A stretch of DNA of 64,000 nucleotides from Chitinophagaceae bacterium (GCA_020403455.1 JADBXP010000005.1:62001-126000), one strand, 5' to 3'; shown: positions 1 to 8,912, counted from the first letter of the stretch. Notes: generated by a model not told the origin, from the sequence alone. Numbers and translations: made by a program.

Positions 1-300
1 ATCGGACTTCTGCTTTTTGTGGCTGCATTCCTGGAAAGACAATCACACATACCGGTAGAAGTTGGGATGGATAAGGATGGTATTACCCTCAATCATTTTC
101 CGGTTAAGTTTTACAACTGGCAACTCATCGAACGTTGTCTGGTTAAAGATGGCATTCTTACCATTGACTACAAGAACAATAAATTATACCAACGTCACAT
201 CGCATCTTCTATCTCTGCTGAAGAGGAAACGGAATTGAACAATTATTGTATATCCTGCATCCGGCAAGCAGCAGGTGTCTCCTCTGAACCCGGTAATTGA
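1..300 (+). CDS. Conserved hypothetical membrane-associated protein (5' truncated)
   Basis: The reading frame is already open at base 1 and ends at the TGA at 298-300, so only the C-terminal 99 residues are visible. The first visible residues (IGLLLFVAAFLE) look like the end of a membrane helix. A compact soluble part follows, in which stretches such as KFYNWQLIERCLVKDGILTI alternate hydrophobic and polar residues like a beta-rich, PH-like domain. That fold assignment is only an impression. A GTG at 19 could act as an internal start, but the open upstream frame and hydrophobic lead-in argue for a longer protein. Function is unknown. The next gene follows after 23 bases but has its own promoter motif. 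Confidence 0.6.
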   Translation: MGLLLFVAAFLERQSHIPVEVGMDKDGITLNHFPVKFYNWQLIERCLVKDGILTIDYKNNKLYQRHIASSISAEEETELNNYCISCIRQAAGVSSEPGN

Positions 301-311
301 GAGTTATCCGT

Positions 312-319
312 TACTTTTG
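312..319 (+). promoter_or_regulatory. Promoter -7 element TACTTTTG of the radical SAM gene
   Basis: This is an exact match to the Bacteroidota -7 consensus TAnnTTTG. It ends only 4 bases before the ATG at 324, so the transcript is predicted to be leaderless or nearly so. No well-spaced -33 TTG is visible. Confidence 0.6.
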
Positions 320-323
320 CAGT

Positions 324-1628
324 ATGTCAGCAAAAGTTACCCCCTTTGTATTGTATTCCGATGGAAAGGGTAATATCTTCGAAGATGAATCACTTTATGC
401 ATTAGGTCGTTCCGGTTGGGATGCCTTTCCCGTATCTGATGATAGTTGGATTCCCTTGCCGGAGGGTGGAAATCTATACGAGTTACCCGGTAGGAGGGCC
501 ATTGGAATGGATGTTGAAGACGGTAGTTTACGTCTATGTGAAAAAGGTTGGGCTGTGGCTGCATTCATTCCTCCTGCCCACACCGGCCTTTATTTGGCTG
601 CTTATGAAACAGCCCCTGATGCTCCAACCTTGCCCCTTTTTTGTTACACTGCTGCAGGATGGTTCAACCAACAGGTTTATGTAACTGCCATCAGGATTGA
701 ACAAGATATACGACAGGAAGCTGCAGGTTATGATGCTGACAAAATCAAAATGGGTACTGAACATTTGCTGTCTGCCTATCCAGATAACAGATTGGTTCGT
801 CATTTGATGGATAAATGTTGTAATACGTATCATTGTCCGGCTGCCCGAAATTTTGCCCTTGGTCGTTGGGAATGTCCTATACCCACTTCTCCTGCCTGTA
901 ATGCTAATTGCATTGGTTGTATTTCTTTTCAACCTGCCGAAGAGAGTATTGTTAGCACACAAGACCGACTTACGTTTAAACCAACAGCTGAAGAAATTGT
1001 AGAATTTACAGTCCCACACTTACTGCAGGCACCCTACCCGATAGTTAGTTTCGGACAGGGTTGTGAAGGAGAACCACTTTTAATGTGGGAGACAATCCGA
1101 GATGCTATACGAGCAATTAGAAAGCATACAGATCGCGGCAGCATTAACATCAACACCAATGGCAGCAATCCGGATGCTGTACAAGTTTTATGTGAAGCCG
1201 GTTTGAATAGCATTCGGGTGAGCACCAATTCTGCTCGTGCCCATATATATACCCAATATTACCGCCCCAACAACTATACTTTTCAAGACATTGTGGAGAG
1301 CATCAAGGTAGTGAGAGCCAGTGGTGGATGGGCCAGTATCAATTATTTCGTCTTTCCCGGTGTCACTGATAGTGAGGAAGAATTTGACGCATTACACCGT
1401 CTAATCGAAGACACTGATCTCAACATGATTCAATGGAGAAATTTTAATATTGACCCGGACTGGTACCTGGGCAAAATGAATCTTACAGATACAGGTACCC
1501 CCATGGGAATTAAAAATATGATGCGGCAACTTAAACGCTCGTTCCCCCATCTTCACTACGGTTATTTCAATCCACCCCTTGAGCGCATAAAAGGTAACTT
1601 CGCCACTGACTTTGCAGGGGGGAAATAA
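324..1628 (+). CDS. Radical SAM protein with unusual N-terminal domain
   Basis: This 434-residue protein carries the radical SAM cluster motif CNANCIGC (Cys 192, 196 and 199), which binds a 4Fe-4S cluster and S-adenosylmethionine. It is followed by a GEGEPLL-like motif (GCEGEPLL) and a TIM-barrel pattern (ININTNGS, VSTNSA). About 165 residues precede the cluster and match no domain I can name. They end in a further cysteine group (Cys 165, 166, 171 and 184) that might bind a second cluster. The ATG at 324 is preferred over the upstream in-frame GTG at 297, because a -7 promoter element lies between them. The substrate is unknown. The next gene, a DMT exporter, starts 19 bases downstream and is probably co-transcribed. 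Confidence 0.85.
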   Translation: MSAKVTPFVLYSDGKGNIFEDESLYALGRSGWDAFPVSDDSWIPLPEGGNLYELPGRRAIGMDVEDGSLRLCEKGWAVAAFIPPAHTGLYLAAYETAPDAPTLPLFCYTAAGWFNQQVYVTAIRIEQDIRQEAAGYDADKIKMGTEHLLSAYPDNRLVRHLMDKCCNTYHCPAARNFALGRWECPIPTSPACNANCIGCISFQPAEESIVSTQDRLTFKPTAEEIVEFTVPHLLQAPYPIVSFGQGCEGEPLLMWETIRDAIRAIRKHTDRGSININTNGSNPDAVQVLCEAGLNSIRVSTNSARAHIYTQYYRPNNYTFQDIVESIKVVRASGGWASINYFVFPGVTDSEEEFDALHRLIEDTDLNMIQWRNFNIDPDWYLGKMNLTDTGTPMGIKNMMRQLKRSFPHLHYGYFNPPLERIKGNFATDFAGGK

Positions 1629-1647
1629 TCCACACGCAGCATTCAGC

Positions 1648-2586
1648 ATGAGTTCTTCCAACAATTTTTCCAACGAAATAACAGGAATAGGTCTTGCTCT
1701 TCTAGCAGTAATTATCTGGGGAGGAAATTTTGTTATAGCCCGAAGCGTGGTTGGTCAAATTGGTCCCATTTCTCTTGGTTTCTTTCGTTGGTTGATCGCT
1801 TCCTTGATCATGCTGCCCATCGCCTGGAAAACTTGTAAAAGAGAGTGGAATTCGATTTTCCAGAACCTAACCTATCTTTCTATAACTGCACTTTTCGGAA
1901 TCACCTTGTTCAATACACTGGTTTATGTAGCCGGACATTATACCGGTGCCATCAATATGGCAATGATCGGGACGACTTCCTCTCCAATTTTTTCAATTAT
2001 TCTGGCCTATCTTATTTTAAAAGAAAAACCGGGTTTGCTTCGAATTGCCGGAATAATTATTTGTATTTCGGGTATTCTATGGTTACTCGCTGGGGGAAAC
2101 TGGCAACAATTGCTCTCTTTTCATCTATCAACTGGTGATTTATGGGTCTTGGGTGGAGCTTTTTGCTTCGCAGTCTACAATATTCAGGTGAGACGAAAGC
2201 CTCCTACCCTATCTTCCACTTCCTTTTTATTGGTTGTTTTTACTCTGGGAACTATATTTCTTTTTCCTGCTATGATCTGGGAAGTAAAACATTCCGATCC
2301 AATACAATGGAGTTCCTCTATGTTTTCGATGCTTCTTTATCTGGGGGCCGGAACATCAGTCATCTCCTTCCTGGCATGGAACGCTGCCATAGCAAGAATT
2401 GGCATAGGCCGAACTGTTTTATTTGGCTACCTAATACCATTGGTCAGCTCTTTGGAAGCAGTTGTTCTATTGGGAGAGAGATTCAGTAAACATCACCTGA
2501 TTGGTGCCATTTTGATTAGCATCGGTCTTGTTTTGACCAATCTTTCACCTCAACATTGGTTTTCGAAGAAAAAAGAAGTTTTATAG
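1648..2586 (+). CDS. EamA/DMT-family transporter
   Basis: This is a 312-residue inner-membrane protein with about ten hydrophobic helices in two similar halves, the usual layout of the drug/metabolite transporter superfamily (two EamA repeats). The first repeat opens with the typical pattern IIWGGNFVIARS, and the second half contains LYLGAGTSVISFLAWN. The family exports small metabolites, often amino acids or nucleotide derivatives; the substrate here cannot be told. The ATG at 1648 was chosen over an in-frame TTG at 1612 that overlaps the preceding gene. It sits 19 bases behind the radical SAM gene, so the two probably share an mRNA. Confidence 0.88.
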   Translation: MSSSNNFSNEITGIGLALLAVIIWGGNFVIARSVVGQIGPISLGFFRWLIASLIMLPIAWKTCKREWNSIFQNLTYLSITALFGITLFNTLVYVAGHYTGAINMAMIGTTSSPIFSIILAYLILKEKPGLLRIAGIIICISGILWLLAGGNWQQLLSFHLSTGDLWVLGGAFCFAVYNIQVRRKPPTLSSTSFLLVVFTLGTIFLFPAMIWEVKHSDPIQWSSSMFSMLLYLGAGTSVISFLAWNAAIARIGIGRTVLFGYLIPLVSSLEAVVLLGERFSKHHLIGAILISIGLVLTNLSPQHWFSKKKEVL

Positions 2587-2592
2587 CGTTCT

Positions 2593-2627
2593 GCAGGAAA
2601 AGATGCTCCTCTCCTTCTGCTTTTTTT
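2593..2627 (+). terminator. Possible rho-independent terminator after the DMT transporter
   Basis: GCAGGA at 2593 can pair with TTCTGC at 2615-2620 across a 16-base loop, giving five Watson-Crick pairs and one G-T wobble, followed directly by seven T residues (2621-2627). The stem is short, so this is a tentative call. Confidence 0.35.
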
Positions 2628-2643
2628 ACATCTTTGCGTAGTC

Positions 2644-3972
2644 ATGAATTACCGGGAAACATTGACCTATCTGATGGAGCGGCTTCCTATGTTTAGTCGC
2701 ATAGGTGCCGCTGCCTATAAGCCAAGTCTGGATAATACACTTGCCTTGTGCGCTGCACTCGGTAATCCACAACAACACATCAAAACCATTCACATTGCAG
2801 GAACCAACGGTAAGGGATCGGTTAGTCATATGCTGGCCGCTATTCTGCAGGAAGCGGGTTACAAAACCGGACTTTACACTTCTCCGCATCTAAGAGAATT
2901 CCGGGAGAGAATTCGTATCAATGGTATTCCATGTGATGAAACATTCGTGGTGGATTTTACCGCCAAATGTCAGGATTTGATTGCATCCACTCAGCCTTCT
3001 TTTTTTGAGATAACAGTAGCCATGGCATTCGATTGGTTCTACCAAAATAAAGTGGATGTGGCTGTGATTGAAACCGGCTTGGGGGGGCGACTGGATAGTA
3101 CCAATATTATTCATCCACAGTTGAGTGTCATCACCAGTATCGGACTCGATCATATGAATTTATTGGGAAATACGGTTGAGGCAATTGCAGGAGAAAAAGC
3201 CGGAATAATTAAGCAAAATACTCCTGTCGTCATTGGGTCTGTAGATGCCTCCCTCCATGGTATTTTCAGCAATAAAGTCATCCAGGAGTCCGGAACTTCG
3301 TCCAATCAGTTACTACATTTTTCCGGTCAGGAATGGAAAATTAAACGGGTTGAGCTGAATGACACATTTACTGTTTTTGTAGAGGAACAAAATGATACCG
3401 GAACGGAATATAGTTTTCAACTTGATTTGCCGGGATATTACCAACAATGGAATGTTGTAACCGTTTTGAGTGCCGTCAGGGTTTTGCAGCAGCTCGGATA
3501 TTCGATTGGTATGGACCAGGTGGCGGCAGCATTGAAAAAGGTAGTGAAAGTTACCGGGCTTCATGGGAGGTGGGAAACCATTCGCCAACAACCACATGTC
3601 GTACTCGAAGTGGCGCACAATGAAGATGGGATCAGACAGGTGATCAATCACTTACAGCGTTTGCAATTCGGACGACTATTCATCATCATCGGCGTGGTAA
3701 GAGACAAAGAAATCAATTCGGTTTTGTCCTTGCTACCTAAAGATGCTCACTACTATTTCTCTCAAGCATCACTTCCAAGAGCACTTCCAGCCAACGAATT
3801 GATGCAGCTGGCAGTTTCAGAGGGACTTACAGGAGAAATTATTCCAGATGTAAATGACGCATTGAAAAAAGCTATATCAATTGCTGTACAAGAAGATTTG
3901 ATTTTGGTTTGTGGCAGCATTTTTCTCGTAGGAGAAGTCGATGTGCAACAATTTAGTACTACTAGTAAGTAA
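2644..3972 (+). CDS. folC: Bifunctional folylpolyglutamate synthase / dihydrofolate synthase
   Basis: This 442-residue cytosolic enzyme adds L-glutamate to dihydropteroate or folates at the cost of ATP. It has the Mur-ligase-like P-loop AGTNGKGS near residues 52-59, the folate-loop signature YTSPHL near 79, and the metal-binding region ETGLGGRLDSTN. The C-terminal glutamate-ligase domain contains the conserved HNEDG stretch. Length is normal for FolC. The ATG at 2644 gives a standard N-terminus. Its 3' end overlaps the convergent Nudix gene by 11 bases. Confidence 0.95.
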   Translation: MNYRETLTYLMERLPMFSRIGAAAYKPSLDNTLALCAALGNPQQHIKTIHIAGTNGKGSVSHMLAAILQEAGYKTGLYTSPHLREFRERIRINGIPCDETFVVDFTAKCQDLIASTQPSFFEITVAMAFDWFYQNKVDVAVIETGLGGRLDSTNIIHPQLSVITSIGLDHMNLLGNTVEAIAGEKAGIIKQNTPVVIGSVDASLHGIFSNKVIQESGTSSNQLLHFSGQEWKIKRVELNDTFTVFVEEQNDTGTEYSFQLDLPGYYQQWNVVTVLSAVRVLQQLGYSIGMDQVAAALKKVVKVTGLHGRWETIRQQPHVVLEVAHNEDGIRQVINHLQRLQFGRLFIIIGVVRDKEINSVLSLLPKDAHYYFSQASLPRALPANELMQLAVSEGLTGEIIPDVNDALKKAISIAVQEDLILVCGSIFLVGEVDVQQFSTTSK

Positions 3973-4528
3973 GTTTTCCCAATTTTTCCAGCGCGCGAAA
4001 CATAGTTGTAACGTGCATCGACTGCATAAAGCCGTTGTTCCTTAGTAAGGTCATTACTTCATCGATGCTTACCAGATTTATCTCGATGTCTTCACCGGGG
4101 TCTGGTGTAGGATCCTGTACTTTTTTACCACCTGTAGCCAGGAACATGTACATGAGATTACTATTGGTTGATGGATTAGATGAAGTGATACCCAATGTTT
4201 CAAAATGATCAAAAGCGTATCCGGTTTCTTCCAGCAACTCACGGGCGATGGCATCTTCCATACTTTTATCTGTTGGATCTACACAGCCACCGGGTAGTTC
4301 CAGACCTGTATGTTGTAATGCATGACGGTATTGCCTTTCCAATATTACTTCACCCTCAGTCGTTAGAGCAAATGCACATACCCAATTGGGGAAATCATAG
4401 ACATAATAGGGTGAAACGATGCTTCCATCGGGTTTCTCACAGGTATCTACCCGGATGTTTAGCCAGTTTTCTTTGAACAAAGATTTCGATGATACTGTTT
4501 TCCAACGCAAATCCCTTTCTTCTACCAT
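3962..4528 (-). CDS. Nudix hydrolase (ADP-ribose pyrophosphatase-like)
   Basis: This 188-residue protein has a Nudix box with the catalytic core RELLEETGY intact, preceded by ELPGG. Such enzymes hydrolyse nucleoside diphosphates linked to another group, and the surrounding residues resemble the ADP-sugar pyrophosphatase branch. The first part of the box is irregular: one residue is inserted, and the glutamate usually eight positions before the Arg is a lysine. It is the last gene of an apparent operon with the DinB-like gene, whose stop codon overlaps this start by 7 bases, which suggests translational coupling. Confidence 0.88.
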   Translation of the reverse strand: MVEERDLRWKTVSSKSLFKENWLNIRVDTCEKPDGSIVSPYYVYDFPNWVCAFALTTEGEVILERQYRHALQHTGLELPGGCVDPTDKSMEDAIARELLEETGYAFDHFETLGITSSNPSTNSNLMYMFLATGGKKVQDPTPDPGEDIEINLVSIDEVMTLLRNNGFMQSMHVTTMFRALEKLGKLTY

Positions 4529-5049
4529 TGGTTTCTGTTTCTCAAAGATGTAATATGTGCCACATGGTGTTTACCATGCCAGGCATAGAGCGTGATCAAA
4601 AACCAGCAACTCATGTCGCGCTCACTTACAGGATGGTAAATGGTTTTCAAGAGATCATCTTCCGTTAGATTTCTCAAAAGAACCGTCCATCTCCGGTGGA
4701 GTGCATGGAGGAGCGTTACAGAAACATTTATTGGAACCTGCTGCACATCAGACAAAAGACTCCAGGCATTTTCATCATAAGCTTTTAGGGTAGGATGGTC
4801 TTCCGTTAGGGCGAGTTTGGTTCTGATGAAAGCATTCATGTGACTATCAGCAATGTGATGCACCAATTGATGAATCGTCCATCCTCCCTCCCGATAGGGA
4901 GTTTGAATCTGCCATTCATCAAGTTGGGCCAATGCCACTTCAAGGTCCTCCGGAAGGGCTGCAATATCAGCAAGTGCTGAGGCGAAATTTTCCGGTGAAT
5001 AGGGAACTGTTTTAAATTTACCTATTGGATATTTATGTTCTTCTAGCAT
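4522..5049 (-). CDS. DinB/YfiT-family putative metal-dependent hydrolase
   Basis: This 175-residue protein resembles Bacillus YfiT/BstA, a four-helix DinB-like fold that binds a metal through three histidines. The likely ligands are in WTIHQLVHHIADSH and near the C-terminus in WHGKHHVAH. The enzymatic role of the family is uncertain; thiol-dependent transferases and hydrolases both occur. It lies 11 bases after the ABC ATPase gene and overlaps the Nudix gene, so all three probably form one minus-strand operon. Confidence 0.85.
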   Translation of the reverse strand: MLEEHKYPIGKFKTVPYSPENFASALADIAALPEDLEVALAQLDEWQIQTPYREGGWTIHQLVHHIADSHMNAFIRTKLALTEDHPTLKAYDENAWSLLSDVQQVPINVSVTLLHALHRRWTVLLRNLTEDDLLKTIYHPVSERDMSCWFLITLYAWHGKHHVAHITSLRNRNQW

Positions 5050-5060
5050 ATACAGTTGTT

Positions 5061-5822
5061 TTATTCTTCCCGTAAGTGATGACCTGTCATTTGAATGAAA
5101 ACGTCTTCCAGATTGGCTTTTTTTGCTTCTCCCGCCTTTTCAAATCCTGCCGCCAGTAGTTTATCGATTAGATTTCCGGGTTGATCGAGAGCTATGATTT
5201 TCCCCTGGTCAATTATGGCTACTCGGTCGCAAAGTACTTCAGCTTCATCCATATAATGGGTAGTAATGATAATGGTTGTGCCTTGTTGCCGAATGTCACG
5301 GATCAATTCCCAAAGATTTCTTCTGGCTTGGGGGTCTAATCCGGTTGTTGGTTCATCTAAAAAAATTATCTGTGGTTGATTGATCAGTGTGGTAGCAATC
5401 GAAAAGCGCTGTTTTTGTCCGCCACTCAGTTCCTTGAATTTCGCTTTGCTTTTGTCCCTAAGGTTCACTTTGTCGAGTAGAGCCATGGGATCAACTTCCC
5501 GGTTATACAATCCGGCAAATAATTCTATCAATTCAGTCAAGTTGAGATTGGGATAAAATCCGGAGGTTTGCAATTGAACGCCAATAATTTTTTTGATTTC
5601 ATTGGGGTGCTGGTCGAGATTCATGCCTTTGATGGTAACCTCCCCTGAGGTCTTCGTTCGCAATGTTTCCATGATCTCGAGGGTAGTAGATTTACCGGCA
5701 CCGTTGGGCCCCAATAGGCCAAAAATTTCACCTTCCAGCACATCAAAGCTGATGCCACGAACAGCTTCAAAATTTCCATATTTTTTGTGCAGATTGTTGA
5801 CACTGATAACAGGAACCTTCAT
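5061..5822 (-). CDS. ABC-2 type transporter ATP-binding subunit
   Basis: This 253-residue ATPase has Walker A GPNGAGKST, the ABC signature LSGGQKQR, Walker B IIFLDEPTTGLD and the switch histidine in TTHYMDEAE. The C-terminus (LEDVFIQMTGHHLREE) is typical of ATPases that work with ABC-2 permeases in drug or polysaccharide export. No permease gene lies next to it: its downstream partners encode a DinB-like and a Nudix protein, and the upstream neighbour is an L,D-transpeptidase. The membrane partner must be elsewhere or lost. A near-consensus promoter TACCTTTA lies on this strand just upstream (around 5866-5873). Confidence 0.93.
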   Translation of the reverse strand: MKVPVISVNNLHKKYGNFEAVRGISFDVLEGEIFGLLGPNGAGKSTTLEIMETLRTKTSGEVTIKGMNLDQHPNEIKKIIGVQLQTSGFYPNLNLTELIELFAGLYNREVDPMALLDKVNLRDKSKAKFKELSGGQKQRFSIATTLINQPQIIFLDEPTTGLDPQARRNLWELIRDIRQQGTTIIITTHYMDEAEVLCDRVAIIDQGKIIALDQPGNLIDKLLAAGFEKAGEAKKANLEDVFIQMTGHHLREE

Positions 5823-5921
5823 TAGAGTAGTTTCAATGGATGAAGCGAAATAATTTACCAGAAAGTAAAGGTAATCAAACCTACACTAAGTTCTGCTAGT
5901 AGGATCTCTAACACAAATTGA

Positions 5922-6671
5922 TTAGAAAAAAACATATTCCCCTTTGGCATTTACACCAATCAGGGGGAGTTTCTTGTACAATTCAAAATAATCAAATGCC
6001 TGGCGAAGTTTTGACGAAAATCGCTGGTATTCAAAATTGTCCCTGGTATTCTTTGCCATAAAAAGTTCGCTTTTGGGCGTATTATAGCGGATGGGAAAGA
6101 TGTGAACGGGAATAAAATCTTGCCCTTGCTCTTTGGCTTTGGATGCAAGGAGGTAAAGCTCTTCTACCGGTTCATCCCGTATAGGTATACACCCGGTTGT
6201 CACGCAACTCCCATGTATAAAAATACCTCCACCGGGTCGAACTGAATCGCTGAGCAGACCATCAGATGCATTCGGATAACTGATTCCGAGTGCCATGTGA
6301 AATTCACTGCGTGGACGGAATTCAGAAATGTGGTAAAATCCTTCCGGCACCTGGTAATCATTTTCATATCTCTTAGGCCCCAATGAACCGGATAACGTAC
6401 AGATGCGGTAAGTTTTGAATAAGCGGAATGATTCTGTTGGTGTATTTCTGACCCAAACCTCTAGTTGACTATCATATTTAAAACTACGGATGTACATTTG
6501 ACGAACCGGCCAGCTTAGATTCTTCTCAAAAAATTCTTTTTTAAGTGTTTCTTCCTTAGCATTGTCGTGAAGACCATGCAAGGGTCCGGTAGGAGGAATT
6601 GACAATGCCAACTCTTGTGCGGTGGTTGGGGCACAGCGGAGGAAGAAAAATATTGCGAGTACTATGCGCAT
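5922..6671 (-). CDS. L,D-transpeptidase family protein (YafK-like)
   Basis: This 249-residue protein begins with a Sec signal peptide (MRIVLAIFFFLRCAPTTAQE). It carries the YkuD catalytic motif HGSCVTTGCIPI, in which the second Cys is the nucleophile. Such periplasmic enzymes form or break cross-links involving meso-diaminopimelate in peptidoglycan; the YafK branch (E. coli DpaA) releases lipoprotein from the wall. Which reaction applies here cannot be told. The gene is monocistronic by spacing and divergent from purK. Confidence 0.88.
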   Translation of the reverse strand: MRIVLAIFFFLRCAPTTAQELALSIPPTGPLHGLHDNAKEETLKKEFFEKNLSWPVRQMYIRSFKYDSQLEVWVRNTPTESFRLFKTYRICTLSGSLGPKRYENDYQVPEGFYHISEFRPRSEFHMALGISYPNASDGLLSDSVRPGGGIFIHGSCVTTGCIPIRDEPVEELYLLASKAKEQGQDFIPVHIFPIRYNTPKSELFMAKNTRDNFEYQRFSSKLRQAFDYFELYKKLPLIGVNAKGEYVFF

Positions 6672-6747
6672 AATTCCCCGAAATTATTACTTATTCAACG
6701 CTGACATTGATAAAATATTATTAAAAAATCTTCTTAGTTAGTTTTTC

Positions 6748-6755
6748 TATCTTTG
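6748..6755 (+). promoter_or_regulatory. Promoter -7 element TATCTTTG of purK
   Basis: This exact TAnnTTTG match lies in the 130-base divergent gap between the L,D-transpeptidase gene and purK. It predicts a 5' leader of roughly 40 bases. No convincing -33 TTG at the usual distance is visible. Confidence 0.55.
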
Positions 6756-6801
6756 GATGTGTAGCATTACATCAGTGATTTAAAAGTTCAACATCGTATT
6801 C

Positions 6802-7929
6802 ATGATAAAAGCGGGTATTTTAGGAGGGGGACAATTGGGCAGAATGTTGTTGCAGGCAGCAGCGAATTATCCGGTAATAACCTATGTAATGGAGAAATCT
6901 GTCGATTGTCCTTCTGGGCATCTTTGTCATCATTTTGTAGCAGGTGATATTTCGCGGGAAGAGGATGTTTATGCATTTGGAAAGGAACTGGATGTATTGA
7001 CCATTGAAATTGAGAGGGTCAATGTAGCAGCTTTGGAACGGCTATCAAATGAGGGGGTGAAAGTTATACCCCATCCTACTGTCATCAAAACCATACAGAA
7101 AAAAATTAGTCAGAAAGCTTTTTATACCGACAATGGTATTCCAACTCCCGATTACGTGGTAACTGAGTCATTAGCCGAATTAGAAAATCATCTGGAACGA
7201 TTACCGGCAGTTCACAAACTCAGTGAGGGGGGATATGATGGAAGGGGGGTTCAGATATTGGAATCCAACCAGGATCTTCCGTTGGCGTTTGATGCTCCTG
7301 CAATATTGGAAAAAAAAGTAAAGATCAGCCGGGAGTTATCTATGTTAGTGGCCTGCAGTCAGAATGGTGAATTGGCTGTTTATCCTCCCATAGAAATGAT
7401 GGTAGACCCCTATCTGAATCAGTTGGATTATCAGATTTCTCCTGCTATCTTACCGGATGAAGTCTATTGGAAGGCAGAAGCAATTGCAGTTAAAGTAGTG
7501 CAGGCTTTTAAAAGTCCAGGATTATTCGCTGTGGAATTGTTGGTTGATCCTTCGAATGATGTTTGGGTAAATGAAACAGCTCCCCGGGTACACAATAGTG
7601 GACATCACACCATTGAGGGAAATTACAGCAGTCAATTTGATATGCTTTGGAGAATTTTACTGGGCTACCCTTTAGGCAACACTGATCCCGTACTTACGAG
7701 TGCCATGGTAAACCTGGTAGGTGCACCCAACCACGCAGGCAATGCAGTTTATGAGGGCCTGGACCAAATTCTATCCATTGGACATTGTTTTGTTCATATT
7801 TATGGAAAAGAAGAAACCAGACCGGGTAGAAAAATGGGACATGTTACTGTTTTACATGCAGACAGATCAGAACTGTTGCACATCTGTAACAAAATCAAGC
7901 ACACCATTCGGGTAACCAGTGAGAAATAA
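6802..7929 (+). CDS. purK: 5-(carboxyamino)imidazole ribonucleotide synthase
   Basis: This 375-residue ATP-grasp enzyme makes N5-CAIR from AIR, bicarbonate and ATP in purine synthesis. The start ILGGGQLGRML is the classic PurK N-terminus. SEGGYDGRGVQ is the ATP-grasp glycine loop, and NETAPRVHNSGHHTIE is the C-terminal metal and substrate signature. The usual partner gene purE is not adjacent: a convergent DUF3078 gene ends 20 bases beyond. It has its own promoter motif. Confidence 0.95.
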   Translation: MIKAGILGGGQLGRMLLQAAANYPVITYVMEKSVDCPSGHLCHHFVAGDISREEDVYAFGKELDVLTIEIERVNVAALERLSNEGVKVIPHPTVIKTIQKKISQKAFYTDNGIPTPDYVVTESLAELENHLERLPAVHKLSEGGYDGRGVQILESNQDLPLAFDAPAILEKKVKISRELSMLVACSQNGELAVYPPIEMMVDPYLNQLDYQISPAILPDEVYWKAEAIAVKVVQAFKSPGLFAVELLVDPSNDVWVNETAPRVHNSGHHTIEGNYSSQFDMLWRILLGYPLGNTDPVLTSAMVNLVGAPNHAGNAVYEGLDQILSIGHCFVHIYGKEETRPGRKMGHVTVLHADRSELLHICNKIKHTIRVTSEK

Positions 7930-7949
7930 AATTCAATAAGATTGCATAA

Positions 7950-8912
7950 TTATCTAGCAATCAACCTCTTTTTTACATTCAAGCTTTTGATGTAGCCAAG
8001 ACCGATTAAACTTTTCAATTGTAATCCGGGAGAAGTTTTGTTGGGTCCAAAAAGACGAACGTCATCATCGTAGATCATATCAAGACTGTAAGACGCCGAT
8101 AGATTTTTGGCCACTTTCATTGTCAGTTGATTGGTCATGAAAAGATCGACATTTCCGGGATTATTTTGGTAATTGGAGAAAAGATCCAGACGGGCTTTGT
8201 AGGTAATATTTTTAGAAAAAGTATTGTTGTAATTGAGGGTGGCAAAAGCACCTACTTCGCTCACGCTTTTCGATCCTTTCGGAACCCCATAAGCACCCTT
8301 TTGAGATAAAAATTGATTCATGACTACGGTCGTTCTGGAAGTCAGGGGTGATAGGAATACCGAAAATTTATAGTTGGGTTTGTAATCCAAACCCGCAGAA
8401 ACAATTATATAAGCGGGAGATAATATGGTTGAAGAGAAAGTTCCAATGTTGTTCGAATAAGTATATCCGTCAAAAAACTGAGAACGGAAGTTGAAGAGTG
8501 CGGAAATGAACCATTTTCCTGAAGTGTCCATTTTATAACCGTATTTACTCAAAAAGTCAAAACGATCATCGTTTTTCCTACTTCCGGCACTTGTGGTTTG
8601 AACATATCCCAGGTTGATGTCTACGTTATTGTCCCAAAAATGTCTATCCTTTTTAAAGTAACTGAAGTAATTGAAGTACCCGGCAAGAGTCATGGAAAAA
8701 TTGTCACCACCTGCTGCCCAGTTACTCAAAGAGCCCTGGGCCATATTGGCATTGAAAACACCACCACTTTTCCAGTTCCAGCGGGAGGTATCAGCTTCTT
8801 TTTTGATCTGACGGGAAGTTTCTGTTCTTAACTTACTGACAACCAGATCCTGGGCAGATAAACTGCTGATTGACAAAAAGCTAACAAGAATGGCCTTAAA
8901 GAGAAGTTTCAT
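7950..8912 (-). CDS. DUF3078 family outer-membrane-like protein
   Basis: This 320-residue protein starts with a Sec signal peptide (MKLLFKAILVSFLSISSLSAQ). The mature part is rich in alternating aromatic and polar residues (NWAAGGDNFSM, YFNYFSYFKKDRHFWDN), as expected for an outer-membrane beta-barrel. It matches my memory of DUF3078, a family found mainly in Bacteroidota with no assigned function. The ATG at 8912 was chosen over an in-frame start 27 bases upstream because it places the signal peptide at the N-terminus. Confidence 0.85.
   Translation of the reverse strand: MKLLFKAILVSFLSISSLSAQDLVVSKLRTETSRQIKKEADTSRWNWKSGGVFNANMAQGSLSNWAAGGDNFSMTLAGYFNYFSYFKKDRHFWDNNVDINLGYVQTTSAGSRKNDDRFDFLSKYGYKMDTSGKWFISALFNFRSQFFDGYTYSNNIGTFSSTILSPAYIIVSAGLDYKPNYKFSVFLSPLTSRTTVVMNQFLSQKGAYGVPKGSKSVSEVGAFATLNYNNTFSKNITYKARLDLFSNYQNNPGNVDLFMTNQLTMKVAKNLSASYSLDMIYDDDVRLFGPNKTSPGLQLKSLIGLGYIKSLNVKKRLIAR

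Noticed and set aside
534..1019. A 161-codon open frame opposite the radical SAM gene
   Set aside because: It lies antisense to a gene with clear catalytic motifs, and its own translation has low-complexity, non-protein-like composition.
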